A stretch of 64,000 bases of DNA from Peribacillus frigoritolerans (GCF_004358755.1 NZ_SMZY01000001.1:1388886-1452885); one strand, 5' to 3'. Shown: positions 47,071 through 57,337, counted from the first letter of the stretch. Notes: a model not told the origin generated them from the sequence alone. A program made the numbers and translations.

Positions 47071-47979
47071 TTATGCACGCGGATGATGAGACATATAGAT
47101 GTTCCGCAAATGATCTTTTGTTACATGAGTATAAATTTGTGTAGAAGATAAATGAGAATGACCTAAAAGCTCCTGAACACTCCTCATATCAGCACCTTCA
47201 TTCAGGAGGTGTGTTGCAAACGTATGCCTGAACATATGCGGGCTGATATTCATGGTAGTAGAAGTCTTCTTAATCATTTCATTCAGAATGTGCCGGACTC
47301 CCCTTACTGTCAAAGGACCGCCGCGCTGATTAACAAATAAATGATCATGATCACCGGCTTGTTTATCTTTAAGAAGAAGCTGCTTTCTGCCTGAAGATAA
47401 ATAAAGCTCCAAAGTGTCCTGTGCAAAGCTTCCAAAGGGAACATAGCGCTGTTTTCCGCCTTTGCCGTTTACAAGGACCGTTCCAATCTGCAAATCAAGA
47501 TCGGTCAGCTTGATTTGACACAATTCACTTACCCTTATACCGGTTCCATATAAGACTTCAAGGAGCGCCTGATTTCTCTGGCCGGCTGCAGTTGCAGAAT
47601 CTGACAGGGTAAAAAGCTGCTCGAGCTCTTTTTCATACAAGAACTGCGGGAGCCTGTGTTCTTTCTTTGGAAGAGAGACACTTGCAAAAGGATTTTCTGT
47701 AACGATCTTTTCCCGGTTAAGAAACCTGTAAAAGCTTCTTAATGAAGAAATTTTCCTTGAAATTGTTTTTCTGGCAAAATTTTTTTGATGCAGCTGAGTT
47801 AAGTATAATCTTGTATCAGAATATGTAATGAGCTGAAGATCAATCAATGATTGTTCCTTCATAAATATAAAAAAATCTTCTATATCAGCAACATAATTCA
47901 CAATTGTATATTGTGAATAGTTTTTCTCAATTTGTAAATATTCTACGAACAAATTTAAAGAATTCTTAACATTTTCCAT
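47071..47979 (-). CDS. xerC: tyrosine recombinase XerC (CodV)
   Basis: Resolves chromosome dimers at dif together with a XerD partner. 302 residues: N-terminal SAM-like core-binding domain (1-110) and catalytic domain with Arg in [10 protein letters not shown], Lys in [12 protein letters not shown], His-Arg in [12 protein letters not shown], His in [10 protein letters not shown] and the nucleophilic Tyr in QIYTHV. First gene of the codVWXY operon. Its AGGTG ribosome binding site directly follows a long hairpin. Confidence 0.98.
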   Translation of the reverse strand: MENVKNSLNLFVEYLQIEKNYSQYTIVNYVADIEDFFIFMKEQSLIDLQLITYSDTRLYLTQLHQKNFARKTISRKISSLRSFYRFLNREKIVTENPFASVSLPKKEHRLPQFLYEKELEQLFTLSDSATAAGQRNQALLEVLYGTGIRVSELCQIKLTDLDLQIGTVLVNGKGGKQRYVPFGSFAQDTLELYLSSGRKQLLLKDKQAGDHDHLFVNQRGGPLTVRGVRHILNEMIKKTSTTMNISPHMFRHTFATHLLNEGADMRSVQELLGHSHLSSTQIYTHVTKDHLRNIYMSHHPRA

Positions 47980-47991
47980 CTTAACACCTCA

Positions 47992-48031
47992 CAAGGGCTA
48001 CTAAATGTTATCACACATTCAGCAGCCCTTG
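47992..48031 (-). other. 17-bp hairpin between trmFO and xerC
   Basis: CAAGGGCTGCTGAATGT pairs with ACATTTAGTAGCCCTTG (two G-U pairs) round a six-base loop on the minus strand. The RNA continues GTGAGGTGTTAAG into the xerC start, with no U-run, so it is not a standard terminator. A TTGCAA / TGATAACAT promoter-like pair spaced 18 bp overlaps it. It may be an operator, a trmFO 3' end structure, or a translational control element for xerC. Confidence 0.65.
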
Positions 48032-48041
48032 CAAATGATTT

Positions 48042-49349
48042 CTATGATTTTTTCGAAATTTTTTGAATTGTTTCAATCGCTCTGATTGCGTATCTTTCAT
48101 AGCGTTCTTTTTTGCTTTTAATACGCTCCGGAAGCTCTGCAAAAATGCCAAAATTCGCATTCATCGGCTGGAAATTGTCAGGATTTGCTGTTGTAATATA
48201 TCTTGCCATGCTTCCCATTGCTGTCTCATGAGGAAGAACAAGCATTTCTTCTCCAAGAACATAATTTGCAGCATTGATGCCCGCCAGTAAGCCAGAAGCA
48301 GCAGATTCTACATAGCCTTCAACACCTGTCATTTGACCTGCAAAAAACAGATCTTCCCTCTCTTTATACTGATAAGTCGGCTTCAGCATTTTAGGAGAAT
48401 TAATGAATGTATTCCGGTGCATCACACCGTATCTGACAATCTCTGCATTCTCTAAACCCGGGATCAGTTTCAATACTTCTTTTTGAGGCCCCCATTTTAA
48501 ATGTGTCTGAAAACCGACAATGTTATAAAGGGTGCCGGCGGCATCATCCTGTCTGAGCTGAACGACAGCATGAGGTCTTTTTCCAGTCTTCGGATCTTCG
48601 AGTCCAACTGGTTTAAGCGGGCCGAAAAGCATTGTCTTTTTCCCGCGTTTTGCCATGACTTCAATCGGCATGCAGCCTTCAAAGAAAATTTCCTTTTCGA
48701 ATTCTTTAAGAGGAACCGTTTCGGCTTCAACAAGCGCATCATAGAAACGATCAAACTCTTCTTCTGTCATCGGGCAGTTTAAGTATGCTGCTTCGCCTTT
48801 ATCATAACGGGACTTCAAGTACACCTTGTCCATATCGATGCTGTCTTTTTCAAGAATAGGAGCAGCAGCGTCATAGAAGTAAAGATATTCTTCACCTGTA
48901 AGTGCCTTTAATTGCTCAGATAATGCTTTAGAAGTAAGCGGTCCTGTTGCAATAATTGTTGGACCAGCCGGAATTTCAGTTACTTCGTCTGTGATGACAG
49001 TTACATTAGGATGCCCTTTCACACGTTCCGTAACAAGCGCTGCAAATTCATGACGGTCAACTGCGAGTGCGCCGCCCGCTGGTACTGCACAGTCATCAGC
49101 AGATTTAATAATCACTGAATCGAACATTCTCATTTCTTCTTTCAAAACGCCCACTGCATTCGTTAATCCATTTGCACGAAGCGAGTTGCTGCAGACTAAT
49201 TCTGCAAATTTGTCTGTATGATGTGCCGGAGTCTGTTTAACAGGTCTCATTTCATACAGGTTTACGCGGACTCCGCGATTTGCAAGCTGCCATGCAGCTT
49301 CACTGCCGGCAAGACCGGCTCCAATGACATTTACTGTTTTATTGTCCAT
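48042..49349 (-). CDS. trmFO: tRNA (uracil-54-C5)-methyltransferase TrmFO, folate/FAD-dependent
   Basis: Makes ribothymidine 54 in tRNA using methylene-tetrahydrofolate and FADH2. 435 residues; FAD-binding [14 protein letters not shown] at 10-23, [12 protein letters not shown] with the catalytic Cys region, [19 protein letters not shown] (in part), and [20 protein letters not shown] near the C-terminus. Gap to topA is 53 nt with a hairpin. Confidence 0.99.
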   Translation of the reverse strand: MDNKTVNVIGAGLAGSEAAWQLANRGVRVNLYEMRPVKQTPAHHTDKFAELVCSNSLRANGLTNAVGVLKEEMRMFDSVIIKSADDCAVPAGGALAVDRHEFAALVTERVKGHPNVTVITDEVTEIPAGPTIIATGPLTSKALSEQLKALTGEEYLYFYDAAAPILEKDSIDMDKVYLKSRYDKGEAAYLNCPMTEEEFDRFYDALVEAETVPLKEFEKEIFFEGCMPIEVMAKRGKKTMLFGPLKPVGLEDPKTGKRPHAVVQLRQDDAAGTLYNIVGFQTHLKWGPQKEVLKLIPGLENAEIVRYGVMHRNTFINSPKMLKPTYQYKEREDLFFAGQMTGVEGYVESAASGLLAGINAANYVLGEEMLVLPHETAMGSMARYITTANPDNFQPMNANFGIFAELPERIKSKKERYERYAIRAIETIQKISKKS

Positions 49350-49373
49350 CTATTTAACCTCCATAAAACACAT

Positions 49374-49401
49374 AAAGAAGGTGAGCAAGACTTCGCTCAC
49401 C
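49374..49401 (-). terminator. hairpin/terminator after topA
   Basis: GGTGAGC pairs with GCTCACC around an eight-base loop, immediately after the topA stop, and is followed by TTCTTTATG. U-tract is imperfect, so termination is probably partial and trmFO may be partly cotranscribed. Confidence 0.6.
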
Positions 49402-49402
49402 T

Positions 49403-51478
49403 TTACTTTTGCTGTTCTTCTTTATAATCACAATTCACGCACTGTACCTGCATGCCCTTTTTGAGTTTTTTCTCAACTAGCATATTATCACATTTTGGAC
49501 ATGATCTTGCAATCGGTTTATCCCATGAAAGGAAGTCACATTCTGGAAACTGATCACAGCCATAGAAAATGCGGCGTTTCTTTGATTTTCTTTCAACGAT
49601 ATTCCCTTTTTCACACTTCGGACATGGTACACCGATTTCTTTTACTATCGGTTTCGTATTGCGGCAGTCAGGGAAGTTCGAGCATGCCATGAATTTTCCG
49701 TAGCGTCCCATCTTAAACACCATCGGGTTGCCGCACTCTTCACAATCAACGCCAGCCGGTTCATCTTTAATTTCGATTTCTTCCATTTCGTTTTCAGCGA
49801 CTTCAAGGCGCTTGGCGAAATCTTGATAGAAATCGTCAATGATATTAACCCATAAAACATTTCCATCTTCTATTTCATCCAGACTGTTTTCCATTTTAGC
49901 CGTAAATTCAACGTTGATGATTTCCGGGAAAAATTCCATAATCAATTCAAGAACAATCTCGCCAAGCTCTGTCGGAATGAAACGTTTGTTGTCAAGTGCA
50001 ACATAGCCCCTTTTCTGAATGGTATCAAGTGTAGGTGCATACGTTGATGGTCTGCCTATTCCCAGTTCTTCAAGCGTTTTCACAAGTCTTGCCTCAGTAT
50101 AGCGCGGAGGCGGCTGAGTAAAATGCTGAGCAGGTTCGATATCTTTAGAATACACCACATCTCCATTTTGCAGATCCGGAAGCATGCGGTCCTTCTCTTC
50201 TACTCCATCATCATTTCCCTCGACATAAACTTTCATAAACCCGGGAAATTTAATTTTTGATCCATTCGCTCTGAACATCACATCGTTATTGTTTAAATCC
50301 ACGCTCATTGTATCTAATACGGCTGATGCCATTTGACTAGCTACAAATCGTTCCCAGATCAATTTGTATAAACGAAGCTGATCGCGGCTTAAAAATTCTT
50401 TTAAAGAAGCAGGGTCTTTCAAAGTTGAAGTAGGACGGATTGCCTCATGGGCATCCTGCGTATTTGAATTTTTCTTCACAGCCTTCTTTGCTGTGTTCGT
50501 ATATTCTTTGCCGTACTTTTGTTCGATGTAAGTAAATGCTTCTTGCTGAGCTGTTTCAGAAATTCTTGTAGAGTCTGTACGCATATATGTAATCAGACCG
50601 ACAGTCCCTTCTTTTCCAAGGTCCATTCCCTCGTATAACTGCTGAGCAATCATCATTGTTTTTTTCGCTCTGAAATTCAATTTGCGGGCTGCTTCCTGCT
50701 GCAATGTAGATGTAGTAAATGGTACCGCAGGATTTCGTTTTCTTTCTTTTTTCGAAACGTTTGTAACGGTAAAATTGTTGCCTTTGATTTTGTTTAGCAC
50801 TGCTTTAACGTCATCTTCGGTTTTTAATTCCGCTTTTTTTCCATTAATCCCGAAAAATGCGCCATCGAACAAATCCTTGTCTTTTAGAAATTGACTCTCG
50901 ATTGTCCAGTATTCTTCCGGAATAAATGCTTTTATTTCTTTTTCGCGGTCAATTATCAAACGGACTGCTACAGACTGAACACGTCCTGCACTTAAGCCCT
51001 TTTTAACTTTTTTCCAGAGAATCGGGCTGATTTTATAACCGACCAATCTGTCCAGAATCCGTCTAGCCTGCTGTGCATCAACTAAATCCATGTTGATCGG
51101 GCGCGGATGTTTAAATGATTCTTTGATGGCATCCTTTGTAATCTCATTGAAAACAACACGGCAATCTGACAAAACATCAACGTCCAGACTATGAGCCAGA
51201 TGCCAGGCAATGGCTTCCCCTTCGCGATCCGGGTCAGCTGCGAGATAAACTTTTTTTGCTTTTTTTGCTGCTGTTTTTAATTCTTTAAGTACTGGCCCTT
51301 TTCCCCGAATGGTAATATATTTCGGTTCGTAATTCCCCTCAGTGTCTACGCCGATCTGACTTCTCGGAAGATCGCGGACATGCCCCATTGAAGCTTTCAC
51401 CTTATATTTTTTCCCTAGATATCGTTCGATTGTTTTCGCTTTTGCCGGCGATTCAACAATCACTAAATAATCCGACAT
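49403..51478 (-). CDS. topA: DNA topoisomerase I
   Basis: Type IA topoisomerase relaxing negative supercoils. 691 residues: N-terminal Toprim ([31 protein letters not shown]), catalytic Tyr in [33 protein letters not shown], and three C-terminal zinc-ribbon modules (CEEC...C/C, CPKC...CDQFPEC, CPKC...CVNC). Ribosome binding site AAGGAGG. It has its own promoter about 160 nt upstream. Confidence 0.99.
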   Translation of the reverse strand: MSDYLVIVESPAKAKTIERYLGKKYKVKASMGHVRDLPRSQIGVDTEGNYEPKYITIRGKGPVLKELKTAAKKAKKVYLAADPDREGEAIAWHLAHSLDVDVLSDCRVVFNEITKDAIKESFKHPRPINMDLVDAQQARRILDRLVGYKISPILWKKVKKGLSAGRVQSVAVRLIIDREKEIKAFIPEEYWTIESQFLKDKDLFDGAFFGINGKKAELKTEDDVKAVLNKIKGNNFTVTNVSKKERKRNPAVPFTTSTLQQEAARKLNFRAKKTMMIAQQLYEGMDLGKEGTVGLITYMRTDSTRISETAQQEAFTYIEQKYGKEYTNTAKKAVKKNSNTQDAHEAIRPTSTLKDPASLKEFLSRDQLRLYKLIWERFVASQMASAVLDTMSVDLNNNDVMFRANGSKIKFPGFMKVYVEGNDDGVEEKDRMLPDLQNGDVVYSKDIEPAQHFTQPPPRYTEARLVKTLEELGIGRPSTYAPTLDTIQKRGYVALDNKRFIPTELGEIVLELIMEFFPEIINVEFTAKMENSLDEIEDGNVLWVNIIDDFYQDFAKRLEVAENEMEEIEIKDEPAGVDCEECGNPMVFKMGRYGKFMACSNFPDCRNTKPIVKEIGVPCPKCEKGNIVERKSKKRRIFYGCDQFPECDFLSWDKPIARSCPKCDNMLVEKKLKKGMQVQCVNCDYKEEQQK

Positions 51479-51637
51479 ACATGATCCTCCTTAAAGAGGT
51501 GTTCTCTCTCTTTATTTTCATACTTTCACTTTTTTCAATTTATGTGTTTATCTTATAAATGAAATGATATTCCTGCCTGCATATAAAAAGAATCGCATAC
51601 ATTCCATGATTTGCTTAAACAGGTTAAATCTCCACTA

Positions 51638-51666
51638 TTATTAAATATAGTGATGCAGTTTGTCAA
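51638..51666 (-). promoter_or_regulatory. predicted sigma-A promoter of topA
   Basis: Perfect TTGACA (51666-51661) with TAATAA (51643-51638) 17 bp away on the minus strand. A small palindrome (CACTAT / ATAGTG) overlaps the -10. The transcript leader to topA is about 150 nt; I see no riboswitch or strong terminator in it. Confidence 0.65.
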
Positions 51667-51701
51667 ACAGTAAATGAACATAAGAAGGAAAATCACACTT
51701 A

Positions 51702-52583
51702 TTATACCTGTAAAATGAGATCATTTATGATATCGCATCCGTCTTCTGCGAGGTAGGCGCCCTGCTTGATCAGCTGATTTGCTCCCGCAGAAAAATCGTC
51801 AAAAATAGACCCTGGAACAGCAAAAACCTGTCTTCCCTGATCCAAAGCGGTGTTTGCTGTAATCAGCGAGCCGCTTTTCTCTTTTGCCTGCATGACAACT
51901 GTACCAAGACTCAAGCCGCTGATAATTCGGTTCCTTTGAGGGAAGTGCCATTTTTGAGGTTTTATATTTGGAGGATGTTCAGAAAGTACAAGTTGTTCAT
52001 TGCACATTTGTTCAAACAGAGCTTGATTTTCCTTAGGATAAAAATGATTCAGTCCCCCTGCAATAACACCGATTGTGTTCCCATTTTCGCTTAACGCAGC
52101 ACGATGAGCAAGTGCGTCAATGCCTTTTGCCAGCCCGCTTACAATCGTCCATCCGTCTTTGACTAAGGGATTCACGATTTTCCGGAGCGCATTGGAGCCG
52201 TATGATGTTGGATTCCGTGTTCCGACAATACTGATCATTTTTTTCATGTTTAGTCGAGATATGTCACCTTTATAAAATAGAAGGGGAGGAGGGTCTGGTA
52301 TTTCACGGAGCAGGTCTGGGTAGTTTTCATCAAAAAGAGTGAGCATATGGAGGTTTTGTTCGCTATATTGAGAGATAACTTCATGAAGATTGAATGAGTG
52401 CAAATCCTGAAGGAATTGGGGAAGAGTTTGATCTGACAGGCGGAAAAGCTGCTGTATCTCATGATCTGTAAGTCTATATAGAGATTTTAATGTTGGATCG
52501 TCTTTCAGCAGGTTTAAAAAATTCATATGGCGAAAGCCCCGGCAGTGGGATAAATGAATAATTTTATGGTGAATTTCGAGCAT
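51702..52583 (-). CDS. dprA: DNA processing protein DprA (Smf)
   Basis: Binds incoming single-stranded DNA and loads RecA during transformation. 293 residues; Rossmann-like core with ISIVGTRNPTSYGSNALRKI, SGLAKGIDALAHRAAL and VIAGGLNHFYPKENQALFEQ, then FPQRNRIISGLSLGTVVMQA. ATG follows AAAGGG by seven nt. A consensus TATAAT stands 19 nt upstream without a good -35. It does not prove natural competence, since DprA is widespread. Separated from sucD by a terminator. Confidence 0.98.
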   Translation of the reverse strand: MLEIHHKIIHLSHCRGFRHMNFLNLLKDDPTLKSLYRLTDHEIQQLFRLSDQTLPQFLQDLHSFNLHEVISQYSEQNLHMLTLFDENYPDLLREIPDPPPLLFYKGDISRLNMKKMISIVGTRNPTSYGSNALRKIVNPLVKDGWTIVSGLAKGIDALAHRAALSENGNTIGVIAGGLNHFYPKENQALFEQMCNEQLVLSEHPPNIKPQKWHFPQRNRIISGLSLGTVVMQAKEKSGSLITANTALDQGRQVFAVPGSIFDDFSAGANQLIKQGAYLAEDGCDIINDLILQV

Positions 52584-52649
52584 TTTTTGTCCCTTTCTAC
52601 TATTATATATAGTTTTATTAGAAAGCTTTTTTAATCATTTTAAAATCGT

Positions 52650-52689
52650 ATTCTATAGAAAGAAGGGAATAGCATGAAACGCTATTCCC
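52650..52689 (-). terminator. intrinsic terminator after sucD
   Basis: Nine-bp perfect stem GGGAATAGC / GCTATTCCC with a seven-base loop and TTCTTTCTAT tail on the minus strand, ten nt after the sucD stop. Confidence 0.85.
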
Positions 52690-52698
52690 AGATCTTTT

Positions 52699-53601
52699 TT
52701 AATGTGTTTTGCATTTTTCAAGTAAATTGTTTTCTTTAAGTGCTTCAATCAATGTTTCACCCATAACGGATGGAGTGTCAGCTACTTTAATGCCGCACTC
52801 ATTCATTGTTTTGATCTTTTCAGCCGCAGTACCCTTGCCGCCTGAAATAATCGCACCAGCATGGCCCATGCGCTTTCCCGGAGGTGCTGTTTGGCCGCCG
52901 ATAAAGCCTACAACCGGTTTCGTCATGTTTTCTTTGATCCATAACGCTGCTTCTTCTTCAGCTGTTCCGCCGATTTCGCCGATCATGATAACTGCATACG
53001 TGTCCTCATCTTCATTGAAAGCTTTTAAAACATCGATGAAGTTTGTGCCGTTTACAGGATCTCCGCCAATACCTACAGCTGTAGATTGACCGATGCCTGC
53101 TTGAGTAAGCTGATGAACAGCTTCGTATGTTAATGTTCCAGAACGTGAAACAACCCCAACATGTCCTTTTGTATGAATATATCCCGGCATGATGCCGATT
53201 TTACATTCATCAGGTGTGATTACACCAGGGCAGTTTGGTCCCACGAGGCGTGTTTTCTTTCCTTCCATGTAACGCTTCACATTCACCATGTCAAGAACCG
53301 GAATGTGCTCAGTGATGCAGATAACAAGATCAAGTTCAGCATCAACAGCTTCCATGATAGCATCTGCAGCAAATGGTGCCGGAACATAAATGACTGATGC
53401 GTTCGCACCTGTTTCTTTAACAGCATCTTCAACTGTATTAAAGACAGGAACTCCTTCTACTTCCGTGTTTCCTTTTCCCGGTGTAACTCCGCCTACTATT
53501 TTCGTGCCATACTCAAGCATTTGCTTTGTATGGAATAGAGCAGTAGATCCTGTAATTCCCTGTACAATCACTTTAGTATCTTTGTTAATAAATACGCTCA
53601 T
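52699..53601 (-). CDS. sucD: succinyl-CoA synthetase, alpha subunit
   Basis: With SucC interconverts succinyl-CoA and succinate with ADP/GTP phosphorylation in the TCA cycle. 300 residues; CoA-binding Rossmann domain ([29 protein letters not shown]) and ligase domain with the phosphohistidine motif [14 protein letters not shown]. It lies 18 nt after sucC. Confidence 0.99.
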   Translation of the reverse strand: MSVFINKDTKVIVQGITGSTALFHTKQMLEYGTKIVGGVTPGKGNTEVEGVPVFNTVEDAVKETGANASVIYVPAPFAADAIMEAVDAELDLVICITEHIPVLDMVNVKRYMEGKKTRLVGPNCPGVITPDECKIGIMPGYIHTKGHVGVVSRSGTLTYEAVHQLTQAGIGQSTAVGIGGDPVNGTNFIDVLKAFNEDEDTYAVIMIGEIGGTAEEEAALWIKENMTKPVVGFIGGQTAPPGKRMGHAGAIISGGKGTAAEKIKTMNECGIKVADTPSVMGETLIEALKENNLLEKCKTH

Positions 53602-53619
53602 CTTAGTCCCCTGCCTTTC

Positions 53620-54780
53620 TTACCCTACTAAAGATACGATTTTTTGTGCGCCATCAGCCATTGATTCTGCAGATGTGATATTCAAACCGGATTCATTTAA
53701 GATATTTTTGCCAAGCTCTACGTTAGTTCCTTCTAAACGGACAACTAAAGGAATTTCAAGTCCAACTTGTTTCGTTGCCTCAACAACTCCCTGAGCGATA
53801 ATGTCACATTTCATGATTCCGCCGAAAATGTTGACGAAAATCCCTTTTACGTTTTGATCTGAAAGGATAATCTTGAATGCTTCTGTTACCTTCTCAGCCG
53901 TTGCACCGCCCCCAACGTCCAGGAAGTTTGCGGGATCCCCACCATAGTACTTGATGATATCCATCGTAGCCATAGCAAGTCCTGCTCCGTTAACCATACA
54001 GCCGATATTTCCATCTAAAGAAATATAGCTTAAGTCATATTTAGATGCTTCGATTTCTTTCGCATCTTCTTCATCAAGATCACGGTATTCAAGAATATCT
54101 TTTCTGCGGTAAAGGGCATTTGCGTCAAAGTTTAATTTTGCATCAAGCGCCATTACTTTTCCGTCTCCTGTTACAACAAGAGGATTGATTTCTGCAATTG
54201 AACAGTCTTTTTCAGTGAATGCTTTGTACAGGCTCATCATGAATTTAACAGCCTGTCCCACTAATTCTTTTTGAATATTAATATTAAAAGCAATTCTGCG
54301 AGCCTGGTAAGCTTGTAAACCTACAGCAGGATCAATTACTTCTTTGAAAATCTTTTCAGGAGTCGCTTCTGCAACTTCTTCAATTTCCGTTCCGCCCTCT
54401 TCAGATGCCATTAAGACAACACGTGAAGTTGCACGGTCTAGTACAAGTCCGATATAGTATTCTTTCTTAATATCGCAGCCTTCTTCAATCAGTAAGCGTT
54501 TTACTTCTTTGCCTTCCGGACCTGTCTGGTGAGTAACCAGCGTTTTGCCTAAAATTTCTTTCGCATAAGTTTCTACTTCTTCAATATTCTTTGCAACTTT
54601 TACCCCGCCAGCTTTACCGCGGCCGCCCGCATGGATCTGAGCTTTTACGACAACTACCTCAGTACCTAATTCTTTTGCTGCTGACACAGCTTCTTCAACT
54701 GTGAAGGCAACTTTGCCGTTTGGTACTGCTACTCCATATTTTCTAAGGATTTCTTTTCCTTGATACTCATGGATATTCAT
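53620..54780 (-). CDS. sucC: succinyl-CoA synthetase, beta subunit
   Basis: Nucleotide-binding subunit with an ATP-grasp domain. 386 residues starting [20 protein letters not shown]; motifs [36 protein letters not shown] and [19 protein letters not shown]. The 54780 start follows AGGAGG; a 16-codon in-frame extension is not family-like. The upstream region has a sigma-A promoter overlapped by a cre-like site. Confidence 0.99.
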   Translation of the reverse strand: MNIHEYQGKEILRKYGVAVPNGKVAFTVEEAVSAAKELGTEVVVVKAQIHAGGRGKAGGVKVAKNIEEVETYAKEILGKTLVTHQTGPEGKEVKRLLIEEGCDIKKEYYIGLVLDRATSRVVLMASEEGGTEIEEVAEATPEKIFKEVIDPAVGLQAYQARRIAFNINIQKELVGQAVKFMMSLYKAFTEKDCSIAEINPLVVTGDGKVMALDAKLNFDANALYRRKDILEYRDLDEEDAKEIEASKYDLSYISLDGNIGCMVNGAGLAMATMDIIKYYGGDPANFLDVGGGATAEKVTEAFKIILSDQNVKGIFVNIFGGIMKCDIIAQGVVEATKQVGLEIPLVVRLEGTNVELGKNILNESGLNITSAESMADGAQKIVSLVG

Positions 54781-54813
54781 TTCCCATCCTCCTAACTTAT
54801 GTACGAAAAAAAT

Positions 54814-54828
54814 AGACTGCGCTTTCAT
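54814..54828 (-). promoter_or_regulatory. candidate CcpA cre site at sucC promoter
   Basis: Minus-strand ATGAAAGCGCAGTCT fits WTGNAANCGNWNNCW at all positions and the stricter Bacillus cre at 13 of 15. It starts within the -10 and covers the transcription start, where CcpA would repress. sucCD is subject to carbon catabolite control in B. subtilis as I recall. Motif-based call. Confidence 0.5.
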
Positions 54829-54855
54829 TTTATAAAATAGTTGATTCTTTGTCTA
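54827..54855 (-). promoter_or_regulatory. predicted sigma-A promoter of sucCD
   Basis: TAGACA (54855-54850) and TAAAAT (54832-54827), each five of six to consensus, exactly 17 bp apart on the minus strand; leader about 40 nt to sucC. Confidence 0.7.
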
Positions 54856-54937
54856 CTATTCTGCAGAAATTCGTCGAATCCTTCATTTTTTTTAAACTTT
54901 TTCACAAAAATTATTTTTCTAGTAATATAAAATATTA

Positions 54938-55228
54938 TCAATCTTTGCCTATAATTGTTTCGGCTTCTTTATCTGCCTGATAAAGAAATGAAAAAATTTC
55001 AGCGACTGCCTGATAAAGTTCTTCCGGAATCTGTTCGTTCACTTCCATCTTATGGAGGACTTCGATTAATGAAGGGTCCTCCTGAACTGGCACATCATTT
55101 AGTTTGGCAGCTTCAATAATCGTGTCCGCCAGATGCCCTTTACCTTTAGCAGTGACACGGGGAGCAGCATTCTTTTTATCTTGATACCGGAGTGCTGCCG
55201 CTTTCTTTTGCATATTTTCATTTTTCAT
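54938..55228 (-). CDS. ylqH: YlqH, stand-alone FlhB cytoplasmic-tail (FlhB_CC) homologue
   Basis: 96 residues with no membrane helix. The sequence APRVTAKGKGHLADTIIEAA... IPEELYQAVAEIFSFLYQA follows, position by position, the FlhB tail after its NPTH cleavage site (FlhB here: APFVVAKGVDFVAQKI... VPEEFFKAIAEILAYVYQL). The cleavage motif and the four membrane helices of FlhB are absent. Such FlhB-tail paralogues occur in other flagellated bacteria; in Helicobacter pylori one (HP1575) can replace the FlhB tail. Role here is inferred. It overlaps ylqG by four bases (ATGA), so the two are made together. Confidence 0.9.
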   Translation of the reverse strand: MKNENMQKKAAALRYQDKKNAAPRVTAKGKGHLADTIIEAAKLNDVPVQEDPSLIEVLHKMEVNEQIPEELYQAVAEIFSFLYQADKEAETIIGKD

Positions 55229-56496
55229 ATCTTGAGATCCACTCCCTGCAATGCATGATGATTACGGAACATGACCCTGTCCATAAATTGAGAATGATGA
55301 TCTTCAGCTTCTTTAAACTGTTCAATTTTGATTGAACTTACTGAATAATGCTGCTGCTGCAATTTTTGTTTTAAGGCATCTGCATGTTTGCGTAAGAGCG
55401 AATGAAACAGCGCCGACTGATTATAAATCGTGACGGTCACAATGCGGTTTTGAATATGTAAATCAATCATAATATCTTTAAGAACATTCATATTTAAGTA
55501 AAAAAGGATCCGGCAGTAATCAGGGTCTATTTCTCCCTTATCATTTTTTCTGCCCGTCCATTCGATGTTCAGGTCAGATTGAAAATCTCCATAATGGAGC
55601 GGTATTTGCATGAAGTGGTTTTGAGTGAAGCCCTGGTCAGCACTTAACAAAGTTTGTCCGTTCAGCTTTGAAAGCAGCTGATCGATTTTTTCTTTTACAG
55701 CCGGATCAGAATGTTTGCGACTTGCAGACAGCAATAGAAGCTTCAGATTCTCCTCTTGCCGGATAGAATCAGCCCCTTTTGCCAGCTGCTGTAAAATGGA
55801 GATTTCCGCCTTTAAACCAGCCTTCTTTTGGAAGAAAGATAATGCTCCGGCAAGGCCGTCAGCATTTTGTTCGATATCCTGAGCGATTATGGAGCCTATT
55901 TGAGTCTTAAGGGCATCTTCAGTCTCCAGTACACTGTGAAGCTGTTTTAATTGATCATAGAGGGTATCGCTGCTTTGCACGTCAAAAAGGGCATTTAAGA
56001 CCGCTGCAGACAGAGGAAAGTTATTTTTCAGGGCGAAAGTTATGGACGCCATCATCTTTGCCGGATCTCGTCTTCCTTTTTCAGCAGCATGCTTCAATGT
56101 CTGCTGCAGATCTTTTCGCTTGATTCCAGGGTGCTCATGCAGTAGCTGATGCATGAAATCCACAGTCCCTATTGTCCGTGCAGCATTCACTTGCTTTAAA
56201 AGATTCGGGATAAATTCCGGTGCATCTGAAGGCTCTCCGGACATCTGGGCAAACGACCGCATTTTCAGCTGAATGGCATCTTTACTGGATCTCACTTCAA
56301 ACCAATAGCTGCCTGAAGAGGGAAAACTGCTGTCGATCCTTGCATGAAGTTTAGTTTCTCCAATTTGGATGACAGCACGATCCCCCGTTTTATCAAGGAT
56401 TTTCCCATAAACGATATCATTCTTCCTGAAACCGGGCATTTCTTCTTTTTGAATGAATCTCTGTGGTTTACCAGTAATGATATGATCCATTAGCAC
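55225..56496 (-). CDS. ylqG: YlqG, unknown protein with FliK-like C-terminal domain
   Basis: 423 residues, soluble, Gln/Leu/Ala-rich helical middle, no signal peptide. The N-terminal 80 residues look like a small beta domain (VYGKILDKTGDRAVIQIGET, in part). The last ~100 residues (LNMNVLKDIMIDLHIQNRIVTVTI in part; LLRKHADALKQKLQQQHYSV; SSIKIEQFKE) have the strand-helix-strand pattern of the Flg_hook domain of FliK. Paired with ylqH, an FlhB-tail homologue, this mirrors the FliK-FlhB partnership. No experimentally defined role is known to me. It lies 7 nt after rnhB. Confidence 0.85.
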   Translation of the reverse strand: MLMDHIITGKPQRFIQKEEMPGFRKNDIVYGKILDKTGDRAVIQIGETKLHARIDSSFPSSGSYWFEVRSSKDAIQLKMRSFAQMSGEPSDAPEFIPNLLKQVNAARTIGTVDFMHQLLHEHPGIKRKDLQQTLKHAAEKGRRDPAKMMASITFALKNNFPLSAAVLNALFDVQSSDTLYDQLKQLHSVLETEDALKTQIGSIIAQDIEQNADGLAGALSFFQKKAGLKAEISILQQLAKGADSIRQEENLKLLLLSASRKHSDPAVKEKIDQLLSKLNGQTLLSADQGFTQNHFMQIPLHYGDFQSDLNIEWTGRKNDKGEIDPDYCRILFYLNMNVLKDIMIDLHIQNRIVTVTIYNQSALFHSLLRKHADALKQKLQQQHYSVSSIKIEQFKEAEDHHSQFMDRVMFRNHHALQGVDLKI

Positions 56497-56503
56497 TGCC
56501 CCC

Positions 56504-57280
56504 TTATTTAATGAGTGCCATTTCTTTCACAGGAGAAAAACTCTTGCGGTGATAGTCAGTTATCCCATCCCTATTTAAAGCTTCAAGATGCAGTTTTGTT
56601 CCATATCCCATATTTTGATCGAAGCCATACTGAGGAAATGTTTCAGCAAGCTTTTTCATAATTCGGTCTCTCGTTACCTTTGCCACGACAGAGGCCGCAG
56701 CGATGCTCACGCTTCTTGCATCCCCTTTGATTAATGATTCTTGAGGGATTGGGAGGGCAAGCTCCATCGCATCAATAAGCATGTACTCAGGGCTCACAGC
56801 GAGCTCATCTACAGCCATCAGCATCGCCGCTTTTGTAGCCTGGTAGATGTTCAGCTCATCAATTTGAGCAGGTGAAATAATGCCGACTCCATAAGCAACA
56901 GCCTCACTCAGAATCGTCCCGTAAAAAAGTTCTCTTTTTTCTGCAGACAATTTTTTTGAATCAGTTAACCCCGGCAGATAAAATTCTTCAGGCAGGATAA
57001 CTGCTGCAGCCACAACAGGACCTGCAAGCGGTCCCCTTCCGACTTCATCAATTCCGCATATGTATTTATATCCCTTATCTCTTGCCTGACGTTCAAATGT
57101 CATCATATCCTCAAACATCTGCCTATCTTTTTTCTTCTGTTCAAACTTGCGCATCCATTTTTTGACGAGTGCTTGTACACTTTTTCGATCATCTTTTATG
57201 CATTCGAGTAAAAATGGATCGTCTGAACGCTGAACTTGCATCAATTTTTGCCTGATTTGTTCAGTTGATTGCTTTTTCAT
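56504..57280 (-). CDS. rnhB: ribonuclease HII
   Basis: Removes RNA from RNA-DNA hybrids and misincorporated ribonucleotides. 258 residues with an N-terminal extension typical of Bacillus and the catalytic core CGIDEVGRGPLAGPVVAAAV (Asp78, Glu79), LTDSKKLSAEKRE, MLIDAMELAL and KVTRDRIM. The ATG at 57280 is preceded by AAAGG at 11 nt; a GTG three codons earlier is too close to it. Confidence 0.98.
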   Translation of the reverse strand: MKKQSTEQIRQKLMQVQRSDDPFLLECIKDDRKSVQALVKKWMRKFEQKKKDRQMFEDMMTFERQARDKGYKYICGIDEVGRGPLAGPVVAAAVILPEEFYLPGLTDSKKLSAEKRELFYGTILSEAVAYGVGIISPAQIDELNIYQATKAAMLMAVDELAVSPEYMLIDAMELALPIPQESLIKGDARSVSIAAASVVAKVTRDRIMKKLAETFPQYGFDQNMGYGTKLHLEALNRDGITDYHRKSFSPVKEMALIK

Positions 57281-57337
57281 GGATATCACTGCCTTTATTA
57301 ATCAATATGTAAGAACTAAAAGAGCCTAACCTTTTAC

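Noticed and set aside
52590..52640. ComK-type boxes upstream of dprA
   Set aside because: AT-rich stretches are present but no pair fits the AAAA-N5-TTTT arrangement convincingly.
52709..53089. Plus-strand open frame of 126 codons in sucD
   Set aside because: Mirror frame of sucD without ribosome binding site or recognisable domain.
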